A stretch of 64,000 nt of DNA, taken from assembly GCF_006491645.1 (NCBI RefSeq), contig NZ_VDCZ01000002.1, forward strand, positions 372,001 through 436,000. The letters run 5' to 3'. This document shows, one piece after another, positions 29,883 through 38,873 of this stretch. The stretch is from Flavobacterium profundi (lineage in GTDB: Bacteria; Bacteroidota; Bacteroidia; Flavobacteriales; Flavobacteriaceae). Position 1 is the first letter of the stretch. Each line of letters begins with the position of its first letter. Position numbers and translations under genes: made by a program. Below the pieces are notes generated by a model, which ran no database searches, was not told the origin of the DNA, and worked only from the letters and a program-made list of their open reading frames with translations.

Positions 29883-31583
29883 TTATTCCAATTTTACTTC
29901 GACAATTTTTACATTTTCATACAAAGGTAAACTTTCTTTCGTTTTTACAGCAAACAAAGCTTCTTCAAACCATTTAAATTTTTCTATATAGACACAATAG
30001 GTAAACGTACTGATATCATAGAAAAAACTGGTTTTTAAAGCGCCCTCATCAGATAATTTTCGAGCAAAAGCATCTCTTTCTTCCTGATTCTGAGTCACTT
30101 TGGCTACTAAATAAAATCCGTCTTCAACCTGTTTTAAATTGGTCATTTTCTCTATGGCTGGTAGTTTTTCATTGGTAAAATGACTCTCCTTTATTTTTGC
30201 TCTGATTGCTTCTAAAGACTCTGGCTCTTCTTCTTTTTCAACAATATTTTTTTCTTTACGAATTTTATCCTGATAGCGTTTTAATTTTTGAAGCGCTAAA
30301 CGATCGTCATATTCTCTTGCTGCAGCACTATAAAAAGTAGCTTTTTCAATACGCTTAGTGATGATATATTCTTTTTCTTTTTCAATGGTTGCCATTTTAA
30401 AGAAAAGAGATTCATTTGTTCTATCACTATCTGCATGTAACGCTTTGATCTTTTCAATTTGCTCCTGTTCGGCTTTTTTTTGTGCTTCTAATTCAGCCAT
30501 AGTTTTGCTGCGTTTTTTTAACTCTTGATCTTGAGCTACATTCACACGCTGGACTTTATTCATTAAAGAAACATAATTCTTTCTAGATTCATTCAAATCT
30601 TTTTTCAATTGAATAATTAACTTACTGGTTTCAATTCGATTGGCTTGTGTTTCCTTTTGTAATTTTCTATATTCTTCAACGTCTAAATTTGAATTTTTTA
30701 ATTTTTCCAAATCCTCATACATCGAACCTACTAATGAATCTAGTTTAGAGGTTAATACCTCTTGAATATTTTTATTAGACGCTAAAATAAGTTTCAATTT
30801 ATCTACTGAAGAACCTTTCGAATTATCTATTTCTTTTAAATCCACTTGCAACGAATTCATTTTAATAATTTTTTCATTCATTTGCTGTTGCACAATCAAA
30901 CGATCTTCTAAATCTTCAATTTTAGCATTTTGAGCTTTATTTTTTTCGATTGCAGCCTCTTTTTCAGCTATAGCAATCATTAATTCGTCTGAAATATCTG
31001 TAGGTGCAATTCCATTTTTATTCACTGCTAGAACTGTTCCTTCCGCAAAACGATTGATAATTTCAGGGTTTTGTAACTCCAATTGTTTGATACTAATATT
31101 ATACAATTTAGAAACTGAATATTTTGTTTCACCCGCTTTAATTTTATGGAAAACCGTTTCTTCAGTTATAATTCTCGACTTTCCATCCACTGTTTTCTTA
31201 CGAGAAGGAATGGCAATAACTTGTCCGGTTTTCAAACCTTCTTTTAAAATTTCTTGGTTTAACGTTTCTAAGTCTTCTACTGAAACATTATACTTTTTTG
31301 CTATACCAAATAGCGTTTCTTGAGGTTCTACGGTATGACTTGAACTTTTTTTATAAGATTCTTTTTTAACTTCGTTTGTTTGAATAGGAATGGTAATTTC
31401 TTGTCCTATTGAAAGTGAATTATTTTGTAAAGAAGCATTGGCTTTTTTTAATTCGTCTACACTAATATTGAATTTTTTCGATATAGAATACAGTGTCTCT
31501 TTAGGTTGCACTGTATACGTTTTAGTTTTTTGTTGAGCAAAAAGTAAATGAGTACACGCAAATACAATTAAAAGATATTTCAT
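29883..31583 (-). CDS. LysM protein with long coiled coil and SPOR-like C-terminus
   Basis: 566 residues. A signal peptide (about 1-16) is followed by three LysM domains (about 22-66, 83-127 and 147-190). A long region rich in E, K, Q and L (about 200-440) is strongly predicted as coiled coil. The last 85 residues (DGFYLVAKVTQNQEERDAF to AVKTKESLPLY) look like a SPOR-type or related small domain. The neighbour downstream is the other LysM protein, 67 bp away, so the two are likely read together and may act at the same wall site. Not an enzyme by any motif I see. Confidence 0.85.
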   Translation of the reverse strand: MKYLLIVFACTHLLFAQQKTKTYTVQPKETLYSISKKFNISVDELKKANASLQNNSLSIGQEITIPIQTNEVKKESYKKSSSHTVEPQETLFGIAKKYNVSVEDLETLNQEILKEGLKTGQVIAIPSRKKTVDGKSRIITEETVFHKIKAGETKYSVSKLYNISIKQLELQNPEIINRFAEGTVLAVNKNGIAPTDISDELMIAIAEKEAAIEKNKAQNAKIEDLEDRLIVQQQMNEKIIKMNSLQVDLKEIDNSKGSSVDKLKLILASNKNIQEVLTSKLDSLVGSMYEDLEKLKNSNLDVEEYRKLQKETQANRIETSKLIIQLKKDLNESRKNYVSLMNKVQRVNVAQDQELKKRSKTMAELEAQKKAEQEQIEKIKALHADSDRTNESLFFKMATIEKEKEYIITKRIEKATFYSAAAREYDDRLALQKLKRYQDKIRKEKNIVEKEEEPESLEAIRAKIKESHFTNEKLPAIEKMTNLKQVEDGFYLVAKVTQNQEERDAFARKLSDEGALKTSFFYDISTFTYCVYIEKFKWFEEALFAVKTKESLPLYENVKIVEVKLE

Positions 31584-31607
31584 TGATAGTTTGTTTGTTT
31601 TTAAAAT

Positions 31608-31648
31608 TAAAAAGAGTCGTTACAAAGTTATTTATTGTAACGACTTTT
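31608..31648 (-). terminator. Terminator after guaA
   Basis: GTCGTTACAA (31616-31625) pairs with TTGTAACGAC (31635-31644) over a 9-base loop. On the minus strand the stem is followed by CTCTTTTTAATTTT. Confidence 0.8.
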
Positions 31649-31689
31649 CAAAGCTTTTTTGTTAAAATTATCTAAAAATTATGCAAAAC

Positions 31690-33222
31690 TTATTCCCATT
31701 CAATTGTTGCTGGTGGTTTCGAACTAATGTCATACACCACTCTGTTCACACCTTTTACTTTATTAATAATTTCATTCGATGTTTTCATTAAAAATTCATA
31801 CGGTAAATGTACCCAATCTGCCGTCATACCATCGGTAGATTCAACTGCGCGTAGAGCTACCACTTTTTCGTAAGTACGTTCGTCTCCCATAACGCCCACA
31901 CTATTTACAGGAAGTAAAATAGCACCCGCTTGCCAAACTTTATCATACAAACCATGTTCTTTTAGTCCATTAATAAAAATAGCATCCACTTCTTGAAGAA
32001 TAGCTACTTTTTCAGGAGTAATATCACCTAAAATACGAATAGCTAAACCTGGTCCTGGGAAAGGATGACGACCTAATAATTCTGGATCAATTCCTAATGT
32101 TGCACCTACTCTTCTTACTTCATCTTTAAATAACATTCGCAGTGGCTCCACGATTTTTAATTTCATAAAATCGGGTAATCCACCTACGTTGTGATGCGAT
32201 TTAATAGTCGCTGATGGTCCACCTGTTGCAGAAACAGATTCGATTACGTCTGGATAAATTGTTCCTTGACCTAAATATTTTACATCGGTTAATAAATGGG
32301 CTTCATCATCAAACACTTCAATGAAGGCATTTCCAATCGCTTTACGTTTTGCTTCTGGATCATCTAAACCTGCCAAAGCATCATAAAAACGTTGAGAAGC
32401 ATCTACTCCTTTCACATTTAAACCCATATCTTTATATTGATCTAACACACTTTGGAACTCATTTTTACGCAACAATCCATTATTCACAAAAATACAGTAT
32501 AAATTATCACCAATGGCTTTATTAAGTAAAACTGCTGCTACTGTAGAATCTACACCTCCTGAAAGACCTAAAACCACTTTGTCATTTCCAATTTTCTCTT
32601 TCATTTCAGCGACAATTTCTTCTACGAAAGCATTTGGCGTAAAGTTTTGAGGCACTTCTGCAATTTTTACTAAGAAATTCTCTAGCATCTGTTTTCCATC
32701 AGTCGAATGATATACTTCTGGATGAAATTGAATCGCATAGGTAGTTTCTCCTTCAATTTTATAAGCTGCATTTTCTACATCTTTGGTACTAGCTAAGCGA
32801 ATAGCATTTGTTGGCAACGCTTTAATTGTATCGGAATGGCTCATCCAAACCTGACTTCCAGTAGAAACACCTTCTAAAAAAAGTTCGTTTTCTTTTATAT
32901 ACGAAAGATTCGCCCTACCATATTCTCTAATATTGGAGGGCGCAACTTCTCCACCCGAAAAATGCGCTAAATATTGTGCTCCATAACAAACCGCTAACAA
33001 AGGTTTTTTTCCTCTAATTTCGGATAAATCAGGATGAGGCGCATCAGCTGCACGAACTGAAAACGGACTTCCAGAAAGAATAACAGCTTTATAACTATCT
33101 AAATCTTTAGGAGGATTGTTGTAGGGAAAAATTTCACAAAAAATATTTAATTCTCTTACTCTTCTTGCGATTAATTGGGTGTATTGAGAACCAAAATCTA
33201 AAATTAATACGTTGTGTTGCAT
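31690..33222 (-). CDS. guaA: GMP synthase (glutamine-hydrolysing)
   Basis: 510 residues. The class I amidotransferase domain has C79 in AVCYGAQY and H167/E169 in QFHPEVY. The PP-loop ATPase domain has LSGGVDST near 220-227, and the C-terminal dimer domain ends in [14 protein letters not shown], the family signature. It aminates XMP to GMP. It follows the PurM-like gene on the same strand with 103 bp between them, which hold a small palindromic element. It has its own terminator. Confidence 0.97.
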   Translation of the reverse strand: MQHNVLILDFGSQYTQLIARRVRELNIFCEIFPYNNPPKDLDSYKAVILSGSPFSVRAADAPHPDLSEIRGKKPLLAVCYGAQYLAHFSGGEVAPSNIREYGRANLSYIKENELFLEGVSTGSQVWMSHSDTIKALPTNAIRLASTKDVENAAYKIEGETTYAIQFHPEVYHSTDGKQMLENFLVKIAEVPQNFTPNAFVEEIVAEMKEKIGNDKVVLGLSGGVDSTVAAVLLNKAIGDNLYCIFVNNGLLRKNEFQSVLDQYKDMGLNVKGVDASQRFYDALAGLDDPEAKRKAIGNAFIEVFDDEAHLLTDVKYLGQGTIYPDVIESVSATGGPSATIKSHHNVGGLPDFMKLKIVEPLRMLFKDEVRRVGATLGIDPELLGRHPFPGPGLAIRILGDITPEKVAILQEVDAIFINGLKEHGLYDKVWQAGAILLPVNSVGVMGDERTYEKVVALRAVESTDGMTADWVHLPYEFLMKTSNEIINKVKGVNRVVYDISSKPPATIEWE

Positions 33223-33294
33223 TGTTGTACTTTTATTTGAAAAGTTTTGATGTAGTGTTATTATTTATTTAAATACAATCGAAAATTAAAAAAG

Positions 33295-33315
33295 ATGCTG
33301 AAACAAGTTCAGCAT
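33295..33315. repeat. Small palindromic intergenic element
   Basis: ATGCTGAA (33295-33302) and TTCAGCAT (33308-33315) flank ACAAG, within GATGCTGAA...TTCAGCATGACA. I recall this sequence type as a dispersed palindromic repeat in Bacteroidetes genomes; only one copy is seen here. It lies between the PurM-like gene and guaA. Confidence 0.5.
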
Positions 33316-33325
33316 GACAAATCTT

Positions 33326-34504
33326 TTAATATTCAAAAGTTCCGTATTCGCTGGTAATGGTTAGTTTTTTAGTTTCTGAAGCTTCCACTCTACCTACAAT
33401 TTGAGCATCAATACGAAATGATTTTGAAATGGCAATAATATCTTGAGCTATTGCTTCAGGTACATAAATTTCCATTCGATGTCCACAATTAAAAACTTGA
33501 TACATTTCTTTCCAATCGGTTTTAGATTGTTGTTGAATCAATTGAAATAAAGGAGGAACAGGAAACAAATTGTCTTTAATCACGTGAACGTTATCCACAA
33601 AATGAAGGATTTTCGTTTGTGCACCACCACTACAATGCACCATTCCATGAATGGCATCTGACTTGTATTTTGATAAGATTTTCTTAATCACTGGAGCATA
33701 TGTCCTGGTAGGCGATAAAACTAATTTTCCCGCATCTAGAGGACTGTTGGCAACAGCATCAGTCAATTGGGTGTTACCCGAATAAACCAATTCATTAGGT
33801 ACAGCAGCATCAAAACTTTCTGGATATTTTTTAGCTAAGTATTTGGCAAAAACATCATGACGAGCCGAAGTTAAACCATTACTTCCCATACCTCCATTGT
33901 ATTCATTCTCGTAGCTTGCTTGCCCAAAAGAAGCCAATCCCACAATTACATCACCTGGTTGTATATTCGCATTATCAATTACATCCTCACGTTTCATTCG
34001 AGCGGTAACTGTTGAATCTACAATAATCGTACGCACTAAATCGCCTACATCTGCAGTTTCACCGCCTGTAGAGTGGATTACAACTCCGTGCTCTTTTAAA
34101 TCCTGAATTAATTCTTCTGTTCCATTGATGATAGCCGATAAGACTTCACCAGGAATAATGCTTTTATTTCTACCAATAGTAGAAGACAATAATATATTAT
34201 CCGTTGCGCCTACACACAATAAATCATCTATATTCATGATTAAAGCGTCTTGTGCAATGCCTTTCCATACCGAAATATCACCTGTTTCTTTCCAATACAT
34301 ATATGCTAAAGACGATTTTGTACCAGCACCATCAGCATGCATAATAATACAATAGTCTTCATCGTTAGTAAGATAATCCGGAATAATTTTGCAGAAAGCT
34401 TTAGGGAACAATCCTTTATCGATGTTTTTGATGGCATTATGCACATCTTCCTTAGAAGCAGAAACTCCTCTAAGATTGTAGCGTTGGCTCGTATCAGAAC
34501 TCAT
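33326..34504 (-). CDS. purM: Phosphoribosylformylglycinamidine cyclo-ligase, AIR synthase family (flavobacterial form)
   Basis: 392 residues, longer than the usual 345-residue PurM. AIR-synthase features are clear: HADGAGTKSSLAY, the IMNIDDLLCVGA loop, HSTGGETADVGD, GLASFGQASYE, NGLTSARHDVF and the C-terminal HCSGGAQTKI. The enzyme closes the imidazole ring to make AIR in purine synthesis. This longer form is the usual copy in flavobacteria; some databases name it only 'AIR synthase related'. guaA follows downstream, which keeps two purine genes together. A -7 box lies 29 bases upstream. Confidence 0.88.
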   Translation of the reverse strand: MSSDTSQRYNLRGVSASKEDVHNAIKNIDKGLFPKAFCKIIPDYLTNDEDYCIIMHADGAGTKSSLAYMYWKETGDISVWKGIAQDALIMNIDDLLCVGATDNILLSSTIGRNKSIIPGEVLSAIINGTEELIQDLKEHGVVIHSTGGETADVGDLVRTIIVDSTVTARMKREDVIDNANIQPGDVIVGLASFGQASYENEYNGGMGSNGLTSARHDVFAKYLAKKYPESFDAAVPNELVYSGNTQLTDAVANSPLDAGKLVLSPTRTYAPVIKKILSKYKSDAIHGMVHCSGGAQTKILHFVDNVHVIKDNLFPVPPLFQLIQQQSKTDWKEMYQVFNCGHRMEIYVPEAIAQDIIAISKSFRIDAQIVGRVEASETKKLTITSEYGTFEY

Positions 34505-34532
34505 TAAAAAAGTAGTTTGTTGTGTTGTGGCA

Positions 34533-34540
34533 CAAAGATA
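34533..34540 (-). promoter_or_regulatory. Probable promoter -7 box (TATCTTTG)
   Basis: The minus-strand TATCTTTG fits TAnnTTTG about 29 bases before the PurM-like gene's ATG. Confidence 0.5.
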
Positions 34541-34582
34541 GTTTTTTATCTGAAAATTCTAAAATTTGGCACAAAAAAAGGA

Positions 34583-35032
34583 CTAAATTTTTACGATAAA
34601 CACCCCTTCTTCATACTGCGAATTATTTTCTGGAAATAAAATATTGGTAAATTCAAAAGAAGTATAGCACTCTTCTACTTTAGATTCAACATTATATTTT
34701 AAATTAACTTCCTCCTCAACCATTGTAGTTTGGTTATTTAAAGTTATCTTCAAATCTATATTTCGAGCATCGATAGTTGTTTTGGGTAATAAATGAATGA
34801 TATTTACTTCTTCAACAAATTCAAAAGGGATTTCGGTACCAATAACATCTGTAACTGTAATATCATTTGCTGAAAAGGTTTCATTGGTAAAAACATTTTC
34901 CTCTGAAGTCGCATCTATAATTTCAACAAATATTGATGCTGGAATGGGCTGTTTACCTTCAATACATTTATCAGAACAACCACCCATAATAAGGCTTAAA
35001 AAACTAATAATAGCAATACCTTTATTTCTCAT
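34583..35032 (-). CDS. Hypothetical lipoprotein
   Basis: 149 residues. A short signal with lipobox MGGC puts the lipid on C19. The mature protein is acidic, beta-rich and contains two more cysteines (CSDKC and EECY). I recognise no family. Its ATG lies 9 bp after the OmpA-family gene, so the two are probably translated from one message and may act together in the outer membrane. Confidence 0.7.
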   Translation of the reverse strand: MRNKGIAIISFLSLIMGGCSDKCIEGKQPIPASIFVEIIDATSEENVFTNETFSANDITVTDVIGTEIPFEFVEEVNIIHLLPKTTIDARNIDLKITLNNQTTMVEEEVNLKYNVESKVEECYTSFEFTNILFPENNSQYEEGVFIVKI

Positions 35033-35041
35033 TTATATTGT

Positions 35042-35848
35042 TTATTTACTTAAAATTTCAATTTCTACTCTTCTATTTGCAGCTGCTTGTTCTTCGTTGG
35101 CTTCTGGAATTGGGTAAATAGGATGATTGATGCCAAAACCTGTAACCGCCATTCTTGTTATAGGAATTCCTTTCGCTACTAAAAAACGTCTCACTTGCTT
35201 TGCTCTTTCAAGAGATAATTTTCTTCGATCACTACTCACACAACAAATGTGACCTTGTATTTCAATTTGAAGTGTAGGATTATTTTGCATAACATACAGC
35301 AAATCATTTAATGCATTATTAGATTCAGGAGTAATAGCAAACGTATTTTGAAAAAAATTTATGTCTTTTAACCTAATTTTTGTACCCTTTTTAGCTAATT
35401 TAATTTTTTCAAATAAAGGTAAATTTTCATCAATAACAATATCTTTAATTCCTAAAATTTCATTTTCTCGATGTAAATCTTTCTCTAATATATAATAAAT
35501 GGTTGCTTTTCTGTTTTCTGCTCTATTCTCAGATTGATTGAATTTTTCTCCATAACTTCTGGTCTTAAAATCATCACGAATTGGGACTTTTTCCAAAACA
35601 AATTCAGATATAAAATCAACCCGCTTTTGTGCCAAAGAATCATTATAAGCTGTTGTACCTACTTCATCTGTGTAGCCGTTTATAGCCACAATTTTTGATT
35701 TTGAATTTTTATACATCCAATCTTCCAAGCGCAATCTTTCCTTTGGTGTCAAATCCGATTTATTACTTTCAAAATAGACTGTAAATTGCTCTTGGGCAAA
35801 ACATCCATTAATAAAAAGCAATAATACTATTGACAAAATAGGCTTCAC
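35042..35848 (-). CDS. OmpA family protein with two OmpA-like domains
   Basis: 268 residues with a signal peptide ending near 18 (GCFAQ). Two peptidoglycan-binding-type folds occur: residues 22-110 (VYFESNKSDLTPKE, INGYTDEVGTTAYNDSLAQKR) and 155-268 (ITPESNNALNDLL, IEIQGHICCVSSD, SLERAKQVRRFL, NRRVEIEIL). The first keeps the usual TDxxG loop; the second replaces it with CC-containing residues. No beta-barrel precedes them, so the protein is periplasmic. It probably links the wall to another envelope component, possibly the lipoprotein encoded next. Confidence 0.85.
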   Translation of the reverse strand: MKPILSIVLLLFINGCFAQEQFTVYFESNKSDLTPKERLRLEDWMYKNSKSKIVAINGYTDEVGTTAYNDSLAQKRVDFISEFVLEKVPIRDDFKTRSYGEKFNQSENRAENRKATIYYILEKDLHRENEILGIKDIVIDENLPLFEKIKLAKKGTKIRLKDINFFQNTFAITPESNNALNDLLYVMQNNPTLQIEIQGHICCVSSDRRKLSLERAKQVRRFLVAKGIPITRMAVTGFGINHPIYPIPEANEEQAAANRRVEIEILSK

Positions 35849-35941
35849 TTTAACTGATTTTTTTACGAAGTAACACTTTTTTTAGATAATAAAAAAATGT
35901 ATCACTTGTATTTTAACGTAATAAAGAAGCATAAAGTATAT

Positions 35942-35972
35942 AAAAAAAGCCTATTCAAATAATGAATAGGCT
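35942..35972 (-). terminator. Terminator after the GNAT gene
   Basis: AGCCTATTCA (35948-35957) pairs with TGAATAGGCT (35963-35972). The minus strand continues with a T7 run. Confidence 0.82.
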
Positions 35973-35978
35973 ATTCTA

Positions 35979-36428
35979 TTAAATTTCCTTTTTAAAACAG
36001 ACACTATTTTCAATTCCAATATATTGTCCGTAATTAGGTATTATTACAAAACCATTTTTTTTGTATAAAGCAATGGCTTCGGGTTGTTGCAATCCAGTTT
36101 CAAGAACTAAATAGTAATATTGTAGCTCTTTACTCCACGATTCGAGTTCTTGCAACACTTTTGTAGCAAAGCCTCTCTTTCTAAATGCCTCAGGGACATA
36201 CATTCTTTTTACTTCAAAAGTAGCCGTATCAAAATGTTTAATCGCTCCACAAGCTACAGCTTTATTATTCTCATACAAAACAACAACATACTTAATGGTA
36301 GCAATGGTATTGAATTGTGCATAAAAGGAATGATCTTCTCCATCACGAATAGCCAAATCTTTGTCCAATTCAGCTACTAAATTAATAAAATCTTGGTGTG
36401 AAGAATTCGTTCTTAGAACTTGAATCAT
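35979..36428 (-). CDS. GNAT family N-acetyltransferase
   Basis: 149 residues. The GNAT core is visible: strand-rich AVACGAIKHFD, then VKRMYVPEAFRKRGFATKVL, where the R-K-R-G-F-A loop binds acetyl-CoA, and a C-terminal ALYKKNGFVII. The acetyl acceptor cannot be told from sequence. The gene follows glutamine synthetase by 9 bp on the same strand and ends at a terminator, so it probably belongs to that transcript. Confidence 0.88.
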   Translation of the reverse strand: MIQVLRTNSSHQDFINLVAELDKDLAIRDGEDHSFYAQFNTIATIKYVVVLYENNKAVACGAIKHFDTATFEVKRMYVPEAFRKRGFATKVLQELESWSKELQYYYLVLETGLQQPEAIALYKKNGFVIIPNYGQYIGIENSVCFKKEI

Positions 36429-36437
36429 TGTAAAAGA

Positions 36438-38627
36438 TTATCTTAAAAACAATAACTCTCTATATTTCACTAAAGTCCACATTTCATCATCTACTAATAA
36501 TTCTAATTTATCAGAATGATAACGAATTTCTTCAAAATATGGTTTTACTTTATCACAATAAGCAGCAGCCATTTTAGAGATATCAGAAAGGTTATTTGCT
36601 TTTTTACGCTCTTCAGTCATTGCGTCTACTTTTGCATTAATTCCTTCAATATGTTCTGAAATTTCTTTAATTAAAGAGATTTGTTGTTTCGCTATTTTTT
36701 CAAAATCTTTACCAAAAATTTCTTTTAATCCTTTCACATTTTCAATTAATGTATTTTGGTAACGAATTGCTGTTGGTACCACATGATTTCTAGCAATATC
36801 ACCAAGTACTCTTCCTTCGATTTGAATTTTCTTAGTATATTCTTCTAGTTCAATTTCATAACGAGCTTCCACTTCCACATGATTCATGATAGCCAATTCT
36901 TCAAATAAATCAATTGCTTTTTTAGAAACTTTTGCTTTTAAAGCTTCAGGAGTCGTTTTAAAATTACTTAAACCACGTTTTTTAGCTTCTTTTTCCCAAG
37001 CTTCACTGTAACCGTCTCCTTCAAATAATATACTTTTCGTTTGTTTGATATATTCTCTTAATACATTAAATATTGCTTCGTCTTTCTTTAAATCTTTTTT
37101 AGCAATTAATGCATCAACTTCTTCTTTAAAGTCTTTTAATTGTTTAGCAACAATTGCATTTAAAGTAGTCATTGATGTAGCACAATTCGCTGAAGAACCA
37201 ACTGCTCTAAATTCAAATTTATTTCCTGTAAATGCAAATGGTGAAGTTCTGTTTCTATCGGTATTGTCTAATAAGACATCTGGAATTTTACCAACTACAT
37301 TTAATTTTAAATCTGTTTTTTCTTCTGGAGATAATTTCCCTTTGGTAACACCTTCTAATTCTGCTAATACTTTTGTTAATTGTTGTCCAATGAAAACCGA
37401 AATAATTGCTGGTGGAGCTTCGTTAGCACCTAAACGGTGATCATTACTTGCTGAGGCAATAGCCGCTCTTAATAATTCTTCATAATCATGTACCGCTTTA
37501 ATAGTATTAATGAAGAAAGTTAAAAACTGTAAGTTGCTCATTGGGGTTTTCCCAGGAGACAATAAATTTATTCCAGTATCAGTAGCCAAAGACCAGTTAT
37601 TGTGTTTACCAGAACCATTTACGCCTTTAAACGGTTTTTCGTGAAATAAAACTTTATAATCATGACGTTCTGCCACTTTTTGCATTACATCCATTAATAA
37701 AGAATTATGATCCACCGCTAAATTAATTTCTTCAAATATTGGAGCTAATTCAAACTGACTTGGTGCTACTTCATTATGACGTGTTTTAACAGGTATACCT
37801 AATAACATACACTCATTTTCTAAATCACGCATGTAATTTAAAACACGTGAAGGAATAGAGCCAAAATAATGATCATCCAATTGTTGTCCTTTTGCAGAAG
37901 CATGTCCTAATAACGTTCTACCAGTTGCTAATAAATCAGGTCTAGTATTAGCTAACGATCTATCTATTAAAAAGTATTCTTGTTCCCATCCTAATGTAGG
38001 AGTTACTTTTCTCACATTTTTATCAAAATATTTGGCTACATCAGTTGCTGCACTATCAATAGCTTGTAAAGCTCTTAACAATGGTGTTTTATTATCTAAT
38101 GCTTCACCAGTATAAGAAACAAAGATAGTAGGAATACATAAAGTAGTTCCATATATAAATGCTGGAGACGTTGGATCCCATGCGGTATATCCTCTTGCTT
38201 CAAATGTATTTCTAATTCCTCCATTTGGAAAAGAAGAAGCATCTGGTTCTTGTTGTACTAATTGACTGCCTCCAAATTTTTCTACTGGATCACTACCATC
38301 AAAAGAAGTTTCAAAAAAAGCATCATGTTTCTCTGCCGTATTACCTGTTAAAGGCTGAAACCAGTGTGTGTAATGGGTTACATCTTTTGACAAAGCCCAT
38401 TCTTTCATTCCCATTGCAATTTGATCCGCAATTACACGATCAATTTTTGCACCGTTTTGAACTGCATTTTGAACCGCTTTATACGCTTCAGGTGTTAAAA
38501 ACTGACGCATTGCTTTATCATTGAATACATTACTTCCAAAAATTTTGGATTTTTTTTCTAATTTTTCGACAGCAATTAGCTTTCTATTTGCAGTCTCTTT
38601 TAAAGCTTGGAAACGAAAAGTTGACAT
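36438..38627 (-). CDS. glnN: Glutamine synthetase type III
   Basis: 729 residues, the length of the large GSIII class found in Bacteroidetes and cyanobacteria. Recognisable parts are the N-terminal GSIII region (FGSNVFNDKAM), the catalytic ATP/glutamate segments (TLGWEQEYFLIDRSL, FHEKPFKGVNGSGKHNNWSL, NRTSPFAFTGNKFEFRAVGSS) and a long helical C-terminus. It makes glutamine from glutamate and ammonia. No adenylylation tyrosine motif of GSI is present. The promoter region carries two identical 8-mers, which may be sites for a nitrogen regulator. The GNAT gene follows closely. Confidence 0.95.
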   Translation of the reverse strand: MSTFRFQALKETANRKLIAVEKLEKKSKIFGSNVFNDKAMRQFLTPEAYKAVQNAVQNGAKIDRVIADQIAMGMKEWALSKDVTHYTHWFQPLTGNTAEKHDAFFETSFDGSDPVEKFGGSQLVQQEPDASSFPNGGIRNTFEARGYTAWDPTSPAFIYGTTLCIPTIFVSYTGEALDNKTPLLRALQAIDSAATDVAKYFDKNVRKVTPTLGWEQEYFLIDRSLANTRPDLLATGRTLLGHASAKGQQLDDHYFGSIPSRVLNYMRDLENECMLLGIPVKTRHNEVAPSQFELAPIFEEINLAVDHNSLLMDVMQKVAERHDYKVLFHEKPFKGVNGSGKHNNWSLATDTGINLLSPGKTPMSNLQFLTFFINTIKAVHDYEELLRAAIASASNDHRLGANEAPPAIISVFIGQQLTKVLAELEGVTKGKLSPEEKTDLKLNVVGKIPDVLLDNTDRNRTSPFAFTGNKFEFRAVGSSANCATSMTTLNAIVAKQLKDFKEEVDALIAKKDLKKDEAIFNVLREYIKQTKSILFEGDGYSEAWEKEAKKRGLSNFKTTPEALKAKVSKKAIDLFEELAIMNHVEVEARYEIELEEYTKKIQIEGRVLGDIARNHVVPTAIRYQNTLIENVKGLKEIFGKDFEKIAKQQISLIKEISEHIEGINAKVDAMTEERKKANNLSDISKMAAAYCDKVKPYFEEIRYHSDKLELLVDDEMWTLVKYRELLFLR

Positions 38628-38649
38628 AAATTTTACATTTTTTTAAGTT

Positions 38650-38710
38650 ATACCCCTTAATTTTGAGTACAAATATATAAAAATATATAAGTTATATAAT
38701 TCATACCCCT
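38650..38710 (-). promoter_or_regulatory. Paired ATACCCCT 8-mers flanking the glnN promoter
   Basis: ATACCCCT occurs at 38650-38657 and again at 38703-38710, in direct orientation and 53 bp apart, close to five helical turns. The -7 box lies between them. The C4 runs stand out in AT-rich DNA. A regulator-binding role is inference. Confidence 0.4.
38670..38677 (-). promoter_or_regulatory. Probable glnN promoter -7 box (TATATTTG)
   Basis: The minus-strand TATATTTG fits TAnnTTTG and would give a leader of about 35 bases before the ATG at 38627. Confidence 0.5.
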
Positions 38711-38790
38711 ATTTTTTTTAAACAAATCACAGTTTAAAAAAAATTATAACATTTTACATAAAAATGCAATTAAATAAAACAAGTAATAGG

Positions 38791-38822
38791 TTATTAACAT
38801 TTTAACAATAAAGTGTTAATAA
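38791..38822. promoter_or_regulatory. Inverted repeat upstream of the surface cassette
   Basis: TTATTAACA (38791-38799) and TGTTAATAA (38814-38822) form a perfect 9-bp inverted repeat with a 14-bp spacer. It ends about 15 bp before a near-consensus -7 sequence (TTTATTTG, 38838-38845) of the gene at 38874. It is placed like an operator; no regulator is known from the window. Confidence 0.4.
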
Positions 38823-38873
38823 TTTCTAAATTTTTCTTTTATTTGCAGTTAAATACGTTGTTAACCGATAAAA

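Noticed and set aside
37045..37440. A 131-codon plus-strand frame opposite glutamine synthetase III
   Set aside because: It is an antisense shadow of a highly conserved gene; the codons follow the constraint of the real strand.
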